DNA of 64,000 nt from Zhongshania aliphaticivorans (GCF_001586255.1 NZ_CP014544.1:2263501-2327500); one strand, 5' to 3'. Numbered from the stretch's first letter, positions 38,943 through 48,802 are shown. Numbers and translations: made by a program. Notes: a model not told the origin generated them from the sequence alone.

Positions 38943-40286
38943 ATGACTACACAAGAACCGCCACAAACTCTCTCTGTCAGCCAATTAAACGGTTTGGCTA
39001 AACAATTACTCGAAGACTGCTTTGCCCAGGTCAACGTGACCGGCGAACTGTCGACCTTGTCACGCCCCAGCTCCGGCCACTGGTATTTCACCCTAAAAGA
39101 CGACCGCGCTCAAATTCGCTGCGCCTTCTTTAAGGGTAAGAATATGCGGGTTAATTTTAACCCCGAGCCCGGCCAGCAAGTCAGCGTGCGCGGCAAAGTC
39201 AGCCTATATGAAGGCCGCGGTGACTATCAACTCATTGTCGACAGTATGCAGCAAGCTGGCGCTGGCGCGCTGGCCTTGGCCTTTGAAAAGCTCAAGCAAG
39301 AACTGCTGGCCGCAGGCTGGTTCGACCCCGAACACAAAAAGCCGCTACCGGCCACCATCAAACACGTTGCGGTAGTGACCTCCCCAACTGGCGCGGCTAT
39401 TCACGATATTCTATCGGTGTTTAAACGCCGCTGGCCCGCCATGCAGATCAGCGTATTGCCGGTGCTGGTACAGGGGAATAATGCTGCAGGGCAAATAGCC
39501 AATGCCATTGCCCAAGCTAACCACTGGGCGCGCACTAAACAGCTAGACTTTGACGTGATTCTGGTTTCCCGCGGCGGCGGCTCATTAGAAGATTTATGGC
39601 CGTTTAACGAACATATTGTCGCGGCCGCCATTCACGACTCTGAACTCCCAGTAATTAGCGCCGTGGGCCACGAAGTCGATTTTAGCATTAGCGACTTTGT
39701 TGCCGATATCCGCGCCGCCACGCCATCTGCAGCCGCCGAGCTGCTCAGCCCAGACCAAGCTGAGCTAGTATCTAAGCTTCATTTACTCAAGGGCCGACTC
39801 GCCAAAGCCCAGCAATTGCGGCTGCGACGCTGGCAAGAGCAACTGCTGTCTTTAAGCCGCCGCGTTCGCGATCCGCGCAGCCAGCTCCGCGAGCAAAGCC
39901 AGCGCCTAGATGATTTAGAGCTGCGTTTGCAACGCCAGTGGCAGCAAAGCCAGCGCCGCCGCCAGCAGCGCCTCAACGCTGCCAATCAGCAGCTAGCCCT
40001 GCTCAACCCAGAACGCCAGCTAAAAGCTAAACATAAAGAACTCAGCGGCCTGCGCGACAGAATGCAACACGCCATAAAGCTGCGACTGCAACAGCCACGA
40101 ATTGCCTTAAAAAACATGGAGCAACAGCTCAGGGCCCTGGGCCCCGAACAAACCTTGAATCGAGGCTACGCCATTATTAGCGATCAAAATGGGGCCATCG
40201 TCCGCGACGCCGACGCCCTGAAAAGTGGTGATCAGCTAAACGCGAAACTAGCCAAAGGTGCAGCGACGCTTACCGTTAGCAAATAG
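38943..40286 (+). CDS. xseA: Exodeoxyribonuclease VII large subunit
   Basis: Catalytic subunit of the single-strand exonuclease (447 residues). It has the N-terminal OB-fold (SVSQLNGLAKQLLEDCFAQVNVTGELS), then the catalytic domain with VAVVTSPTGAAIHDI and VSRGGGSLEDLWPFN. A long Gln/Arg-rich coiled coil (residues 280-390) precedes the C-terminal segment. Divergent from guaB as in Pseudomonas. The small subunit xseB is not in the window. Confidence 0.96.
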   Translation: MTTQEPPQTLSVSQLNGLAKQLLEDCFAQVNVTGELSTLSRPSSGHWYFTLKDDRAQIRCAFFKGKNMRVNFNPEPGQQVSVRGKVSLYEGRGDYQLIVDSMQQAGAGALALAFEKLKQELLAAGWFDPEHKKPLPATIKHVAVVTSPTGAAIHDILSVFKRRWPAMQISVLPVLVQGNNAAGQIANAIAQANHWARTKQLDFDVILVSRGGGSLEDLWPFNEHIVAAAIHDSELPVISAVGHEVDFSISDFVADIRAATPSAAAELLSPDQAELVSKLHLLKGRLAKAQQLRLRRWQEQLLSLSRRVRDPRSQLREQSQRLDDLELRLQRQWQQSQRRRQQRLNAANQQLALLNPERQLKAKHKELSGLRDRMQHAIKLRLQQPRIALKNMEQQLRALGPEQTLNRGYAIISDQNGAIVRDADALKSGDQLNAKLAKGAATLTVSK

Positions 40287-40289
40287 CGC

Positions 40290-40883
40290 TTAAGCCAGTG
40301 TTTTACGAAAATGGCTTAACAAGGTATGGGGACTAGTTTGCGCTGTTATATTTGGGCTTAGCACGCCCATAATACTTGTTAGGTCTTCCCGTAATATTGC
40401 ATTGCAGTAAAAGGAATAAACGCATTCTTGGGCGTCAATCTCTGGGCGGTAGGTCGATAATAAATCAACCGTATAATGAAACGGCTCAGCAAGCGCTTTG
40501 CGCGCAATTTCTTGAACCGTGCTACTCGTCGACTCCGTCACCAAGCGCAGCATTAAGCGCCGCAAGACTAAATCGCTGTGGATTATATCGAGGAATTTCC
40601 CCAGATAGGAAAACAAGGCCTCTTCAGCACTAGCCGCCTCCTCGCCATGCACCGGCTTTATTTTTTTTAGCGCGGTCTCTAAATACGTAGACGTGCTTTG
40701 CACGTAAACATCATCTTTACCCTTAAAATGATCATACAAAGCGCCCTTCGTAAGCTTTGCTGCTTTTGCCAACAAATCCATACTCACGCCGTTATAACCA
40801 TGCTTTGCAAACTGCTGCGCACTGCACAGCAATATCATTGCCCGCGTTCGTTCGCGCTTGCCACCCACCTCACCTGCTGCCAT
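40290..40883 (-). CDS. TetR-family repressor
   Basis: A 197-residue regulator. The N-terminal HTH is visible in FAKHGYNGVSMDLLAKAAKLTKGALYDHFKGKDDVY. The C-terminal ligand domain is of unknown specificity (AefR-like by general look). It is divergent from the FadL-type porin gene, and the 137-bp gap between them contains two TACC-N4-GGTA palindromes. Local autoregulation and porin control are therefore likely. Convergent with xseA, ending 3 bp from it. Confidence 0.9.
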   Translation of the reverse strand: MAAGEVGGKRERTRAMILLCSAQQFAKHGYNGVSMDLLAKAAKLTKGALYDHFKGKDDVYVQSTSTYLETALKKIKPVHGEEAASAEEALFSYLGKFLDIIHSDLVLRRLMLRLVTESTSSTVQEIARKALAEPFHYTVDLLSTYRPEIDAQECVYSFYCNAILREDLTSIMGVLSPNITAQTSPHTLLSHFRKTLA

Positions 40884-40957
40884 CTCACTATCTCTAATTC
40901 ATTATTTGCACAGCCTTTATACCCAAGCTAATTACGCAGGTAAATCATTGCAGCAAC

Positions 40958-40998
40958 ATACCATCCGGTATATTATCCAAAAACATACCAATCGGTAC
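40958..40998 (+). promoter_or_regulatory. Two TetR-type operator palindromes
   Basis: ATACC-N4-GGTAT at 40958-40971 and TACC-N4-GGTA at 40986-40997 have dyad centres 27 bp apart, within the divergent TetR/FadL gap and 23-63 bp upstream of the porin start. The shared half-site strongly suggests binding by the adjacent TetR protein. Confidence 0.65.
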
Positions 40999-41020
40999 AT
41001 TATAAAAAGAAGGAATTCCC

Positions 41021-42319
41021 TTGCACGCACCACTGAAAAGCTACATTACACACAATATACGCTGTCGCGTTATGGCCTTACTTGCCGCAAGCTTAGCCAC
41101 TCAAAGCTGGGCCGGAATAGGTGTTCTGCCACTTGGCTTTGGTGCCGATTCCAATGCAATGGCCGGCACAGATATGGCTTTTTCCAGCGATCCACTGAGT
41201 ATCAACAACAATACTGCAGGCATCGCAAAACCAAAATCTGCCCAATTTAGCACTGTTATTGAGGGCTTTGCGATGAACGGCATTCGCCATGCAGACTCAC
41301 TGGGCAACGACGAGCGCTCTCGTAATGATCGTGCTCTGCTTGTCAGCGGTGCGTGGTCTAAGCCACTTGCAAACCACCCAGGCATTACTATCGGCTTAGG
41401 ACTATTTGCCCAGGGCGGAGTCGGCTACGAATACAAAAATCTCAACACCGCGTTTGGAAATAGCGACGATCTCACCGCTTTATTTGGGGTATTTCGGCTT
41501 GCACCCGCCGTCGCCTGGAATATCAGCGACAAATTTCGCCTCGGCTTTAGTGGCTCAATAAATTACTCCGAAGCAGAGCAAGAGATATTTCCAAATACCT
41601 CGGATGCGAGCAGCGGTTTCCCCGGTCTCGACATTAAAAACATGAGCGGCGTCAGCTATGCTTGGCGCACCGGCTTACAGTACGACATCAACGACCGACT
41701 CACCCTAGGCATGGCCTACGGCTCCGACACTGAGCTAGTGCTAAAAGACGGGAATGCAGTGGTAAACTTTGAAGCGATGGGCCTAGGCCGAGTTAAATAC
41801 ACCTCTGCCAAAATTGACGGGCTATCATTGCCCAGTGAATTAGGTATTGGTCTTGCTTGGAAGATCACCCCTAAGCTTAGTTTGGGCGCCGACCTTAATT
41901 GGTATCGCTGGAGCAAAGCCCTTGGCAAAGTTACCACCCAGTTATCTGGAGCACAGACCAATGGCGCACCAGACAAAATAATAATAAATTCTGATTTTGG
42001 CGGGCAAGATCAATTCTCAAGTTCTGTCGGCAGCAAGTACCAAATAAATGATAGAACTCAGTTTTTAGCCGGTGTGAACCACGTTGGCAATGTTATTAAA
42101 CATGGCAATGAATCACCGTTAAACAATCTTATCGCGAAGTGGCACCTTAGTGCTGGATTAAACCATGAATTAGACCAACACTGGAAAACCTCATTGATCG
42201 CGAACTATGTAACCAAACTCAATCGCCAATATACAAACACTCAACTACCCTTAGGCAGAGTGGCACAAGAGACTTTTAGCACTTATTCTGTCGCGATCGG
42301 CGTGAGCTATAAATGGTAG
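41021..42319 (+). CDS. FadL/OmpP1-family outer-membrane transporter
   Basis: A 432-residue outer-membrane beta-barrel for hydrophobic substrates such as fatty acids. It starts at a TTG (41021) with AAGGA 6 bp upstream. The signal peptide is residues 1-31 (HNIRCRVMALLAASLATQSWA). The mature part has the family pattern GADSNAMAGTDMAFSSDPLSINNNTAGI and alternating beta-strands, and it ends in the aromatic residue W (VSYKW) typical of outer-membrane barrels. Likely repressed by the divergent TetR protein. An IS21-family element starts 45 bp after its stop without touching the gene. Confidence 0.88.
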   Translation: MHAPLKSYITHNIRCRVMALLAASLATQSWAGIGVLPLGFGADSNAMAGTDMAFSSDPLSINNNTAGIAKPKSAQFSTVIEGFAMNGIRHADSLGNDERSRNDRALLVSGAWSKPLANHPGITIGLGLFAQGGVGYEYKNLNTAFGNSDDLTALFGVFRLAPAVAWNISDKFRLGFSGSINYSEAEQEIFPNTSDASSGFPGLDIKNMSGVSYAWRTGLQYDINDRLTLGMAYGSDTELVLKDGNAVVNFEAMGLGRVKYTSAKIDGLSLPSELGIGLAWKITPKLSLGADLNWYRWSKALGKVTTQLSGAQTNGAPDKIIINSDFGGQDQFSSSVGSKYQINDRTQFLAGVNHVGNVIKHGNESPLNNLIAKWHLSAGLNHELDQHWKTSLIANYVTKLNRQYTNTQLPLGRVAQETFSTYSVAIGVSYKW

Positions 42320-42358
42320 GCGCTTTCAACATTCGTAAGGCGTACTCGCACGTTGCTG

Positions 42359-42363
42359 CACGC
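42359..42363 (+). repeat. IS21-family target duplication, left
   Basis: CACGC abuts the left IS end and is repeated at 45016-45020. Confidence 0.85.
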
Positions 42364-42520
42364 TGCGTATTCCGACCCAACCTGATCACCGCCTGCGATC
42401 CAACGTGATCACCTGTTGCGAACGAACGTGATCACTCATTGCGATTTAAAATGATCACTTTACGGGACTTATCGCAACGGGTGTTCACGTTGTCGCAATG
42501 ACTGATCACCATCAATTTCC
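42364..42520 (+). repeat. IS21 left end with TGATCA repeats
   Basis: Within about 150 bp are AACCTGATCACC, AACGTGATCACC, AACGTGATCACT, AAATGATCACTT and ACTGATCACC. The pattern is mirrored at 44919-45000. They are probably IstA binding sites. Confidence 0.7.
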
Positions 42521-42584
42521 ACACCACCTCATGCATTGAAATTCATCCTGTACTGCACGTTATCCTTGCCGCTTTTGCGCCGGG

Positions 42585-44135
42585 ATGACGATGCCAAACA
42601 CGAGATTAGCAATGCGACATATCAAAGAAATTCTCCGCCTTAAACTTGAGGCAAAGCTAAGTCATCGCCAGATAGCGCGCAGCCTGGGCATTGGCGTGGG
42701 CACCGTATCAACCTACGGCAAACGCGCCTCTGCGCTGGGGCTTTGCTGGCCCCTGCCCGCCGAGCTGTCAGATAACGATCTTGAGCAACTGCTGTTTCCT
42801 TCACCCCAGCTGAGTGCGCGACATGGCCGCGTTATGCCTGATTGCGCCGCCATACATCTGGAGCTAAAGCGCAAAAGCGTCACCAAACAGCTGCTGTGGG
42901 AGGAATACAAACAGGCTTATGGGGATGCGGGCTATCAGTACTCGCAGTATTGCGGGTATTACCGCGAATGGCGCGCCCAACAAAAACGCTCTATGCGGCA
43001 GATCCACCTCGCCGGTGAAAAACTATTTGTGGATTACAGTGGCGCGACAGTGCCGATTGTTAACCCAGATACCGGCGAGATCCGCAACGCTGAAATCTTT
43101 GTCGCGACGCTCGGTGCCAGCAATTACACCTTTGCCACCGCCAGCTGGACGCAACGCAAAGCGGATTGGATTGATGCCCACGTCAAGGCCTTCGAGTTCT
43201 TTGGCGGCGTGCCGGAGATCATTGTGCCTGATCAGCTCCGCAGCGCAGTGAGCAAACCTTGCCGTTACGAACCAACCATCAATGCCAGTTATCAACATAT
43301 GGCCTCACACTATCGAACCGCGATCATTCCTGCGCGACCGCTCAAACCAAAAGACAAGGCGAAGGCCGAAAACGCGGTGCTGATTGTGCAGCGGTGGATA
43401 TTAGCGAAGTTACGCCACCAGACCTTCTTTACGCTGGCGGAACTTAACCTTGCAATTAAGGGCTTACTGGAAGACCTCAATCAACGGCCCTTCAAAAAGC
43501 TTCCGGGTTGCCGCTTAAGCCAGTTTGAGATGCTGGACAAACCGGCGCTTAAACCACTGCCAGCGACGCGCTATGAATACCTCGAGTTCAAGCTGGCACG
43601 GGTCAATATTGATTACCACGTCGAGTTCGACAAGCACTATTACTCCGTTCCTCATCATCTGGTTAAGACGCAAGTGGAGATCCAAGCCAGCCGCGACGGT
43701 GTTGCTATCTTCTTTAAGGATCAGCAGGTCGCACGTCATGCACGTAGCCAGCGTCAAGGTGGGTTTACCACCAATACGCAGCACATGCCTGAAGCACACC
43801 AGCGGCATCAGCAGTGGACGCCGAAGCGACTGCTCTCGTGGGCGGGAACGATAGGCCCCGAAACACACGCGATGGTTGAGCTGTTCCTGCAACGAAAGCA
43901 GGTACCAGAGCAGGCGTATCGCGCCTGCTTAGGGTTACTGAATCTCGCCAAACAATACACACCGGCACGCCTAGAGGCGGCTTGCTTACGTGCACAACAC
44001 ATCAAAGCCCTACGCCTAAGCAATATCAAATCGATCCTGCAGAGCAATATGGATCAACTGGCCCTGCCGCTAGAACCGCAAGCGCAGGCAAGTGAGTCTC
44101 ATCGCAATGTCCGTGGCGCCAATTACTACCACTAA
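42585..44135 (+). CDS. istA: IS21-family transposase IstA
   Basis: DDE transposase of 516 residues. An N-terminal HTH for end recognition is seen in LSHRQIARSLGIGVGTVSTYGKRA. The integrase core has D in KLFVDYSGATV, D in IIVPDQLRSAV and E in KDKAKAENAVL. The C-terminal part contains LARVNIDYHVEFDKHYYSVP. The triad is complete. istB follows after 41 bp. Confidence 0.95.
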   Translation: MTMPNTRLAMRHIKEILRLKLEAKLSHRQIARSLGIGVGTVSTYGKRASALGLCWPLPAELSDNDLEQLLFPSPQLSARHGRVMPDCAAIHLELKRKSVTKQLLWEEYKQAYGDAGYQYSQYCGYYREWRAQQKRSMRQIHLAGEKLFVDYSGATVPIVNPDTGEIRNAEIFVATLGASNYTFATASWTQRKADWIDAHVKAFEFFGGVPEIIVPDQLRSAVSKPCRYEPTINASYQHMASHYRTAIIPARPLKPKDKAKAENAVLIVQRWILAKLRHQTFFTLAELNLAIKGLLEDLNQRPFKKLPGCRLSQFEMLDKPALKPLPATRYEYLEFKLARVNIDYHVEFDKHYYSVPHHLVKTQVEIQASRDGVAIFFKDQQVARHARSQRQGGFTTNTQHMPEAHQRHQQWTPKRLLSWAGTIGPETHAMVELFLQRKQVPEQAYRACLGLLNLAKQYTPARLEAACLRAQHIKALRLSNIKSILQSNMDQLALPLEPQAQASESHRNVRGANYYH

Positions 44136-44176
44136 ACAAGCATCATCAACCAAACCACCCAACCCAAGGAAAGCAC

Positions 44177-44935
44177 ATGCTAGAAATACAAAGCGTACAA
44201 CAACTCCGGCAACTTCGACTCACTGGCTTAGCGGACGCACTGGAAGCGCAGTTCCGCCAGCCCAACACCTACGACGAGCTTGGCTTTGCAGAGCGTATCG
44301 GCTTAGCCATTGAGCAGGAAATCACCTACCGGAACGACAAACGATTGCAGCGCTTACTCAGCGCTGCACGCCTTAAAGAAATGGCAAGATTGGCGGACGT
44401 TGACTACAGCCATCCGCGCGGACTTAAACCAAGCACCGTTGCCGCTCTGCAAAGCAATCATTGGATTAGCAAAGGGCATAACTTAGTGATGACCGGCCCG
44501 ACGGGCTGCGGCAAAACCTATCTTGCCTGCGCTCTCGGCCACCATGCTTGCGTACAGGGTCATCCCACTCGGTACTTCCGTGCCTCTCGGCTGTTTGAGC
44601 AGCTTACCATCGCCCACGGTGATGGCAGCTATCTCAAGCTCCTCGCGCAAATCGCCAAAGCAGACGTACTGATCATTGACGACTGGGGTTTAGAGCCGCT
44701 GACGCAAGTGCAAAAGAACGACTTGCTGGAAATCATGGAGGATCGGCACAACAAAAAAACAACGATAGTAACGAGCCAGCTTCCGGTGGAAAACTGGCAT
44801 GACTTTATCAATGATCCAACGTTGGCTGACGCCATCTTGGATCGGCTTTTACACAACGCTCACAAGATCAATTTGAAGGGGGAATCCATGCGAAAACTGA
44901 TGACTACATTGACTGAAGATGATCACTTAAAGTAA
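44177..44935 (+). CDS. istB: IS21-family helper ATPase IstB
   Basis: AAA+ ATPase related to DnaA/DnaC that selects the target and activates IstA. The 252 residues have Walker A GPTGCGKTYLACALG, Walker B VLIIDDWGLEPL, and the sensor segment TTIVTSQLPVENWHDF. An AAGGA site 7 bp before the ATG supports the start at 44177. Second and last gene of the element. Confidence 0.95.
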   Translation: MLEIQSVQQLRQLRLTGLADALEAQFRQPNTYDELGFAERIGLAIEQEITYRNDKRLQRLLSAARLKEMARLADVDYSHPRGLKPSTVAALQSNHWISKGHNLVMTGPTGCGKTYLACALGHHACVQGHPTRYFRASRLFEQLTIAHGDGSYLKLLAQIAKADVLIIDDWGLEPLTQVQKNDLLEIMEDRHNKKTTIVTSQLPVENWHDFINDPTLADAILDRLLHNAHKINLKGESMRKLMTTLTEDDHLK

Positions 44936-45015
44936 AAAGACGGCACATGATGCATGAGGTGAATTAAGTGATCACGTTCAAGCGGTACGACTGATCAGGT
45001 TCAGCGGAATACGCA

Positions 45016-45020
45016 CACGC
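45016..45020 (+). repeat. IS21-family target duplication, right
   Basis: CACGC, second copy next to the right IS end. Confidence 0.85.
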
Positions 45021-45068
45021 CACTACTAATGATGCAACACCGCTAAAATTAGCGATGTTGCTGGGCGT

Positions 45069-45722
45069 TTAATAGCTTTCGGGAAGTTTGCGCTTAATCA
45101 CAATATGACGGCCTTCAACATCGATATATTCACCGATCGTCAGGTCTTTTAGAATTCGCGCCACCATTTCACGTGACGACCCTACCCGATCAGCAATTTC
45201 TTGTTGAGTAAGCTTTTCATCAATCCGCATACTGCCGTCATCACCCGCGGGCTGGGCCAGATTCGTCAACACTTTAACCACGCGGCCATAGACATCCTGT
45301 AAGGCCAAGCTTTTGACGTCATTGGTCAGCTTGCGAATACGACGAGTTAAGTTTTTATTGAGGATACGGGTAATATTGGGGTGCATATCCAATATCGCTT
45401 TGAAATCTTCTTTATAAACAATACGTACCTTGGTGGTTTCCATAGCACGCACTGAAGCTGAGCGCTTGTCGTCATCCAACAGCGCCAGTTCGCCAAAGTA
45501 GTCGCCATCTTCAAGAATATTAAGCACGAAATCTTTGCCGCTTTTATCGCTGCAATACACTTTAACCCGGCCCGACTCCACAACATAAAGGGAATCTGCA
45601 ACGTCGCCCTCGTGAATCAAAACCGTGTTTTTGGCGAAGTCTCGCAACACACTGGTGTCGCGTAAAATTTGAATTTCTTCCGGCATCAGGCCGTCAAATA
45701 AATCGACGTTTTCGATACTCAT
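45069..45722 (-). CDS. Crp/Fnr-family transcription regulator
   Basis: A 217-residue regulator. The cyclic-nucleotide-binding fold is at residues about 10-120 (LIHEGDVADSLYVVESGRVKVY, then DYFGELALLDDDKRSASVRA). A long helix follows, and a C-terminal winged HTH contains KLTQQEIADRVGSSREMVARILKDL. It lacks the N-terminal Cys cluster of Fnr, and the ligand is not evident. Start at the ATG at 45722; in-frame TTG and GTG codons lie upstream. Upstream of it (45738-45942) is only an inverted repeat before lysS. Confidence 0.9.
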   Translation of the reverse strand: MSIENVDLFDGLMPEEIQILRDTSVLRDFAKNTVLIHEGDVADSLYVVESGRVKVYCSDKSGKDFVLNILEDGDYFGELALLDDDKRSASVRAMETTKVRIVYKEDFKAILDMHPNITRILNKNLTRRIRKLTNDVKSLALQDVYGRVVKVLTNLAQPAGDDGSMRIDEKLTQQEIADRVGSSREMVARILKDLTIGEYIDVEGRHIVIKRKLPESY

Positions 45723-45823
45723 TACCACATTCCCCAAGGACGATAAAACGTGGAGGTCACTATAGCATAGTTGCGTAAGTGGCTGTCTAGGCGGGTTTTA
45801 CGCTGGAGGTGAGAAGCTTTATG

Positions 45824-45955
45824 CTGGACGGGAGATGGGAGACGCCGGGGCATTCGCTGCGCTCACTTGAATACCTGCTAACGCAGGCACTCGTTGCGGC
45901 GTCTTTTCTTAGCGTCTCCCGTCTCCCATCAAGCATCTCCCGTCACTCAGGCCGC
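45824..45955. repeat. Intergenic inverted repeat, family A copy 2
   Basis: Arms around 45824-45845 and 45911-45946 carry the same GGGAGACG / CGTCTCCC units and GCTTTATGCTGGACGG edge as the copy at 910-1042. It overlaps the last bases of lysS. Confidence 0.65.
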
Positions 45956-47439
45956 ATATGCGGAAACAACAACACATCGCGAATCGAGGGCGAGTCGGTG
46001 AACAGCATCACCAGGCGGTCGATACCGATCCCCTCACCCGCTGTTGGTGGTAGGCCGTATTCCAGCGCAGCGATGTAGTCGGCGTCGTAGTGCATGGCTT
46101 CGTCGTCGCCGCCGTCTTTCTCGGCAACTTGCGCCATAAAGCGCTCAGCCTGATCTTCTGGGTCATTAAGCTCCGAGAAGCCGTTAGCCAGCTCGCGGCC
46201 GCCGACAAAGAATTCAAAGCGGTCAGTCACAAAGGGGTTGCCGTCGCTGCGGCGCGCCAGTGGCGAAACTTCGGTGGGGTATTCGGTGATGAAGGTCGGC
46301 TGATCAAGCTTGTGCTCAACGGTCTCTTCAAAAATTTCAATCTGGATTTTACCCAGGCCCCAAGTATCTTTAACTTTAACACCAAGTTTTTCGGCAATCG
46401 CAGTGGCCTGGGCCATATCACTGAGCTGTTCAGCAGTGATCTCAGGGTTGTATTGCAGCACAGAATCAAACACTGACAAGCGGGTAAATGGCTTACCGAA
46501 ATCGTATTCGCTGCCTTGGTAGTTAATAACCGTGGTGCCCAAAACTTCCTGCGCGGTATTGCGCAGCATGGCTTCGGTCAAGTCCATCATGTCTTTGTAA
46601 TCGGCATAGGCTTGGTAGAATTCAATCATGGTGAATTCTGGATTGTGCCGAGTAGAAAGCCCTTCGTTGCGGAAGTTACGGTTAATTTCAAACACCCGCT
46701 CAATACCACCAACAACCAAACGTTTCAGGTATAACTCAGGCGCGATACGTAAATACATATCCATGCTCAGGGCATTGTGGTGCGTCACAAAGGGACGTGC
46801 GCTGGCCCCGCCAGGAATGACCTGCATCATTGGGGTTTCAACTTCGACAAAGTCTTTTTGCTGCAAGAAATTGCGGATAGAGCTGATCATTTTTGAGCGA
46901 ATCGCGAAGGTACGGCGCGAGGTTTCGTTCATGATCAAATCGACATAACGCTGGCGATAGCGTGTTTCTTGATCCGTTAGACCATGGAATTTATCTGGCA
47001 AGGGCCGCAAAGATTTGGTCAGTAGCGAAGTCTCATGCATATTTACATAAAGGTCGCCCTTACCGGATTTATGCACGGGGCCGGTCGCCGAAATAATATC
47101 GCCAATATCCCAGGTTTTAATTTCGGTAATCAGCTCAGCTGGCAGGAGCTTTTTATCCACATAGACCTGAATACGACCGGTCATGTCCTGAAGCACCATA
47201 AAGGGCCCACGCTTAGCCATAATACGACCAGCGATACTGGCCTTGCGATCTAAGACCTCAAGCTCTTCTTTACCCTTCTCAGACAACTCATCTTGCAGGC
47301 GCTGGGCATAGTCTTCACGACGGAAGTGATTAGGGAAGGCATTGCGTTTTTCGCGAATCGCGCTCAGCTTGGCGCGACGCTCGGCGATTAAGCGATTCTC
47401 TTCCTGGGCCTGTTCTACTTCGTTGTGATTCTCAGACAT
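45943..47439 (-). CDS. lysS: Lysyl-tRNA synthetase, class II
   Basis: Charges tRNA-Lys. The 498 residues have an N-terminal OB-fold anticodon domain and a class II catalytic core with motif 1 ([21 protein letters not shown]), motif 2 ([28 protein letters not shown]) and motif 3 ([13 protein letters not shown]). It is in the conserved recJ-prfB-lysS order. The ATG is at 47439. Confidence 0.97.
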   Translation of the reverse strand: MSENHNEVEQAQEENRLIAERRAKLSAIREKRNAFPNHFRREDYAQRLQDELSEKGKEELEVLDRKASIAGRIMAKRGPFMVLQDMTGRIQVYVDKKLLPAELITEIKTWDIGDIISATGPVHKSGKGDLYVNMHETSLLTKSLRPLPDKFHGLTDQETRYRQRYVDLIMNETSRRTFAIRSKMISSIRNFLQQKDFVEVETPMMQVIPGGASARPFVTHHNALSMDMYLRIAPELYLKRLVVGGIERVFEINRNFRNEGLSTRHNPEFTMIEFYQAYADYKDMMDLTEAMLRNTAQEVLGTTVINYQGSEYDFGKPFTRLSVFDSVLQYNPEITAEQLSDMAQATAIAEKLGVKVKDTWGLGKIQIEIFEETVEHKLDQPTFITEYPTEVSPLARRSDGNPFVTDRFEFFVGGRELANGFSELNDPEDQAERFMAQVAEKDGGDDEAMHYDADYIAALEYGLPPTAGEGIGIDRLVMLFTDSPSIRDVLLFPHMRPE

Positions 47440-47453
47440 TTTAAGTTCCTGGG

Positions 47454-47594
47454 TCGGGCGTCGGAGGTTTGACGTCGGACGTATTAAAAGCAGCGCGCTG
47501 CTTATTTGTATTTAAAAACTAGGCGCCGATCTCAGCGCCATACTTAACACTTGTGCGAACTACTCGTCAGACGTCAGACTTCCGACACCCGACC
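47454..47594. repeat. Intergenic inverted repeat, family B copy 2
   Basis: Arms with GTCGGGCGTCGG...GACGTCGGACG (47454-47480) and CGTCAGACGTC...CCGACACCCGAC (47567-47593) are inverted relative to each other, in the lysS-prfB gap. They share units with 10990-11035. Confidence 0.55.
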
Positions 47595-47599
47595 GGCCT

Positions 47600-48698
47600 T
47601 TACAGGCCGAACTTCAAACTTGCTTCAATAAACTGATCTAAATCGCCATCTAACACCGCATTGCAATTGCTGGTCTGCACATTGGTACGCAAATCTTTAA
47701 TGCGCTGATCATCTAATACGTAGGAGCGAATTTGGCTGCCCCAGCCGATATCCGATTTGCTGTCTTCCAGCTCCTGCGCGGCGCTATTGCGCTTTTGCAT
47801 TTCCAGTTCGTAGAGTTTTGCTTTTAGCATTTTCCACGCGCTGTCGCGGTTCTGATGTTGCGAGCGCTGGTTTTGGCACTGCACCACAATATTCGTCGGC
47901 ACGTGAGTTAAGCGCACCGCCGAGTCGGTTTTGTTAATGTGCTGACCACCGGCGCCGCTGGCCCGATAGGTGTCGGTGCGCACGTCTGATGGGTTGATAT
48001 CAATTTCGATATCGTCGTCAATCTCTGGCGATATAAAGACCGAACAGAACGAGGTGTGGCGGCGATTGCCTGAGTCGAAGGGCGATTTCCGTACTAGGCG
48101 GTGCACTCCCGTCTCGGTGCGCAGCCAACCAAAGGCGTATTCGCCCTGGATATGAATGGTCGCGCTTTTAATACCTGCCACTTCACCGTCTGACAGTTCC
48201 ACCAATTCAGCTTTGAAGCCCTTGGCTTCTGCCCAGCGCAAATACATGCGCAAGACCATATTGGCCCAGTCCTGCGCCTCGGTGCCGCCAGAGCCAGACT
48301 GAATATCCAGATAGCAATTGTTTGGGTCCATCTCGCCAGAGAACATGCGTCGGAATTCAAGGGCGCCGAGGGAAGCTTCCAAGCGGTCGACATCGACCTG
48401 CATACCGCTGATGGTGTCTTCGTCACCCTCTTCAACCGCCATGTCCAAAAGTTCTTTGCAATCGGACACGCCGCTGTCTAATTCATCGATGGTCGCCACT
48501 ACCGCTTCTAGCGCGGCGCGCTCGCGCCCCAGCTCTTGGGCGCGCTTAGCGTCGTCCCATACTTTCGGGTCGCCCAGTTCTAGCTCTACCTCAAATAAAC
48601 GCTCTTTCTTGTTAGCGTAGTCAAAGATACCCCCGAAGCACGTCGGTTCTTTCGCTCATGCTTTTAAGGGACTGACGTATGGCATTGACTTCTAACAT
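47600..48698 (-). CDS. prfB: Peptide chain release factor 2, programmed +1 frameshift
   Basis: Releases peptides at UGA and UAA stops. The frame from the ATG at 48698 runs 25 codons (to VLRGYL) to an in-frame TGA at 48621-48623. Ribosomes shift +1 at CTT-TGA-C, preceded by the SD-like run CGGGGG, and continue as DYANKKER to 47600. The coding join is 48624-48698 plus 47600-48622, giving 365 residues, the same as E. coli RF2. The GGQ motif is in [12 protein letters not shown], and the RF2-type stop-reading motif SPF is in RKSPFDSG. The shift autoregulates RF2 level. Confidence 0.96.
48621..48641 (-). promoter_or_regulatory. prfB recoding site
   Basis: CTT CGG GGG TAT CTT TGA C: an SD-like element three bases before the slippery CTT and an in-frame TGA. 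It differs from the E. coli site only by CGG in place of AGG. Confidence 0.93.
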
Positions 48699-48802
48699 TG
48701 AAGATTATCCGGTATCACGTGGAAAGGGCGGCATTTTACCTGATGAGCCAGCTCCCGCAAAGCATCGTGGGGGCAATTACTCACAAGGGGCGATTAAGGA
48801 GC

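Larger units (their letters stand above)
42364..45015 (+). mobile_element. Intact IS21-family insertion sequence
   Basis: 2,652 bp with inverted ends TGCGTATTCCG (42364-42374) and CGGAATACGCA (45005-45015) and a 5-bp CACGC duplication. It holds istA and istB in the usual order. Both ends carry repeated TGATCAC-type motifs (five at the left end, three at the right), the multiple transposase-binding sites typical of IS21. It looks complete and potentially active. Confidence 0.93.

Noticed and set aside
42364-42520. Regular TGATCA repeats as a possible CRISPR-like array
   Set aside because: Spacing is irregular and short, and the motifs are mirrored at the other IS end, so they are transposase sites.
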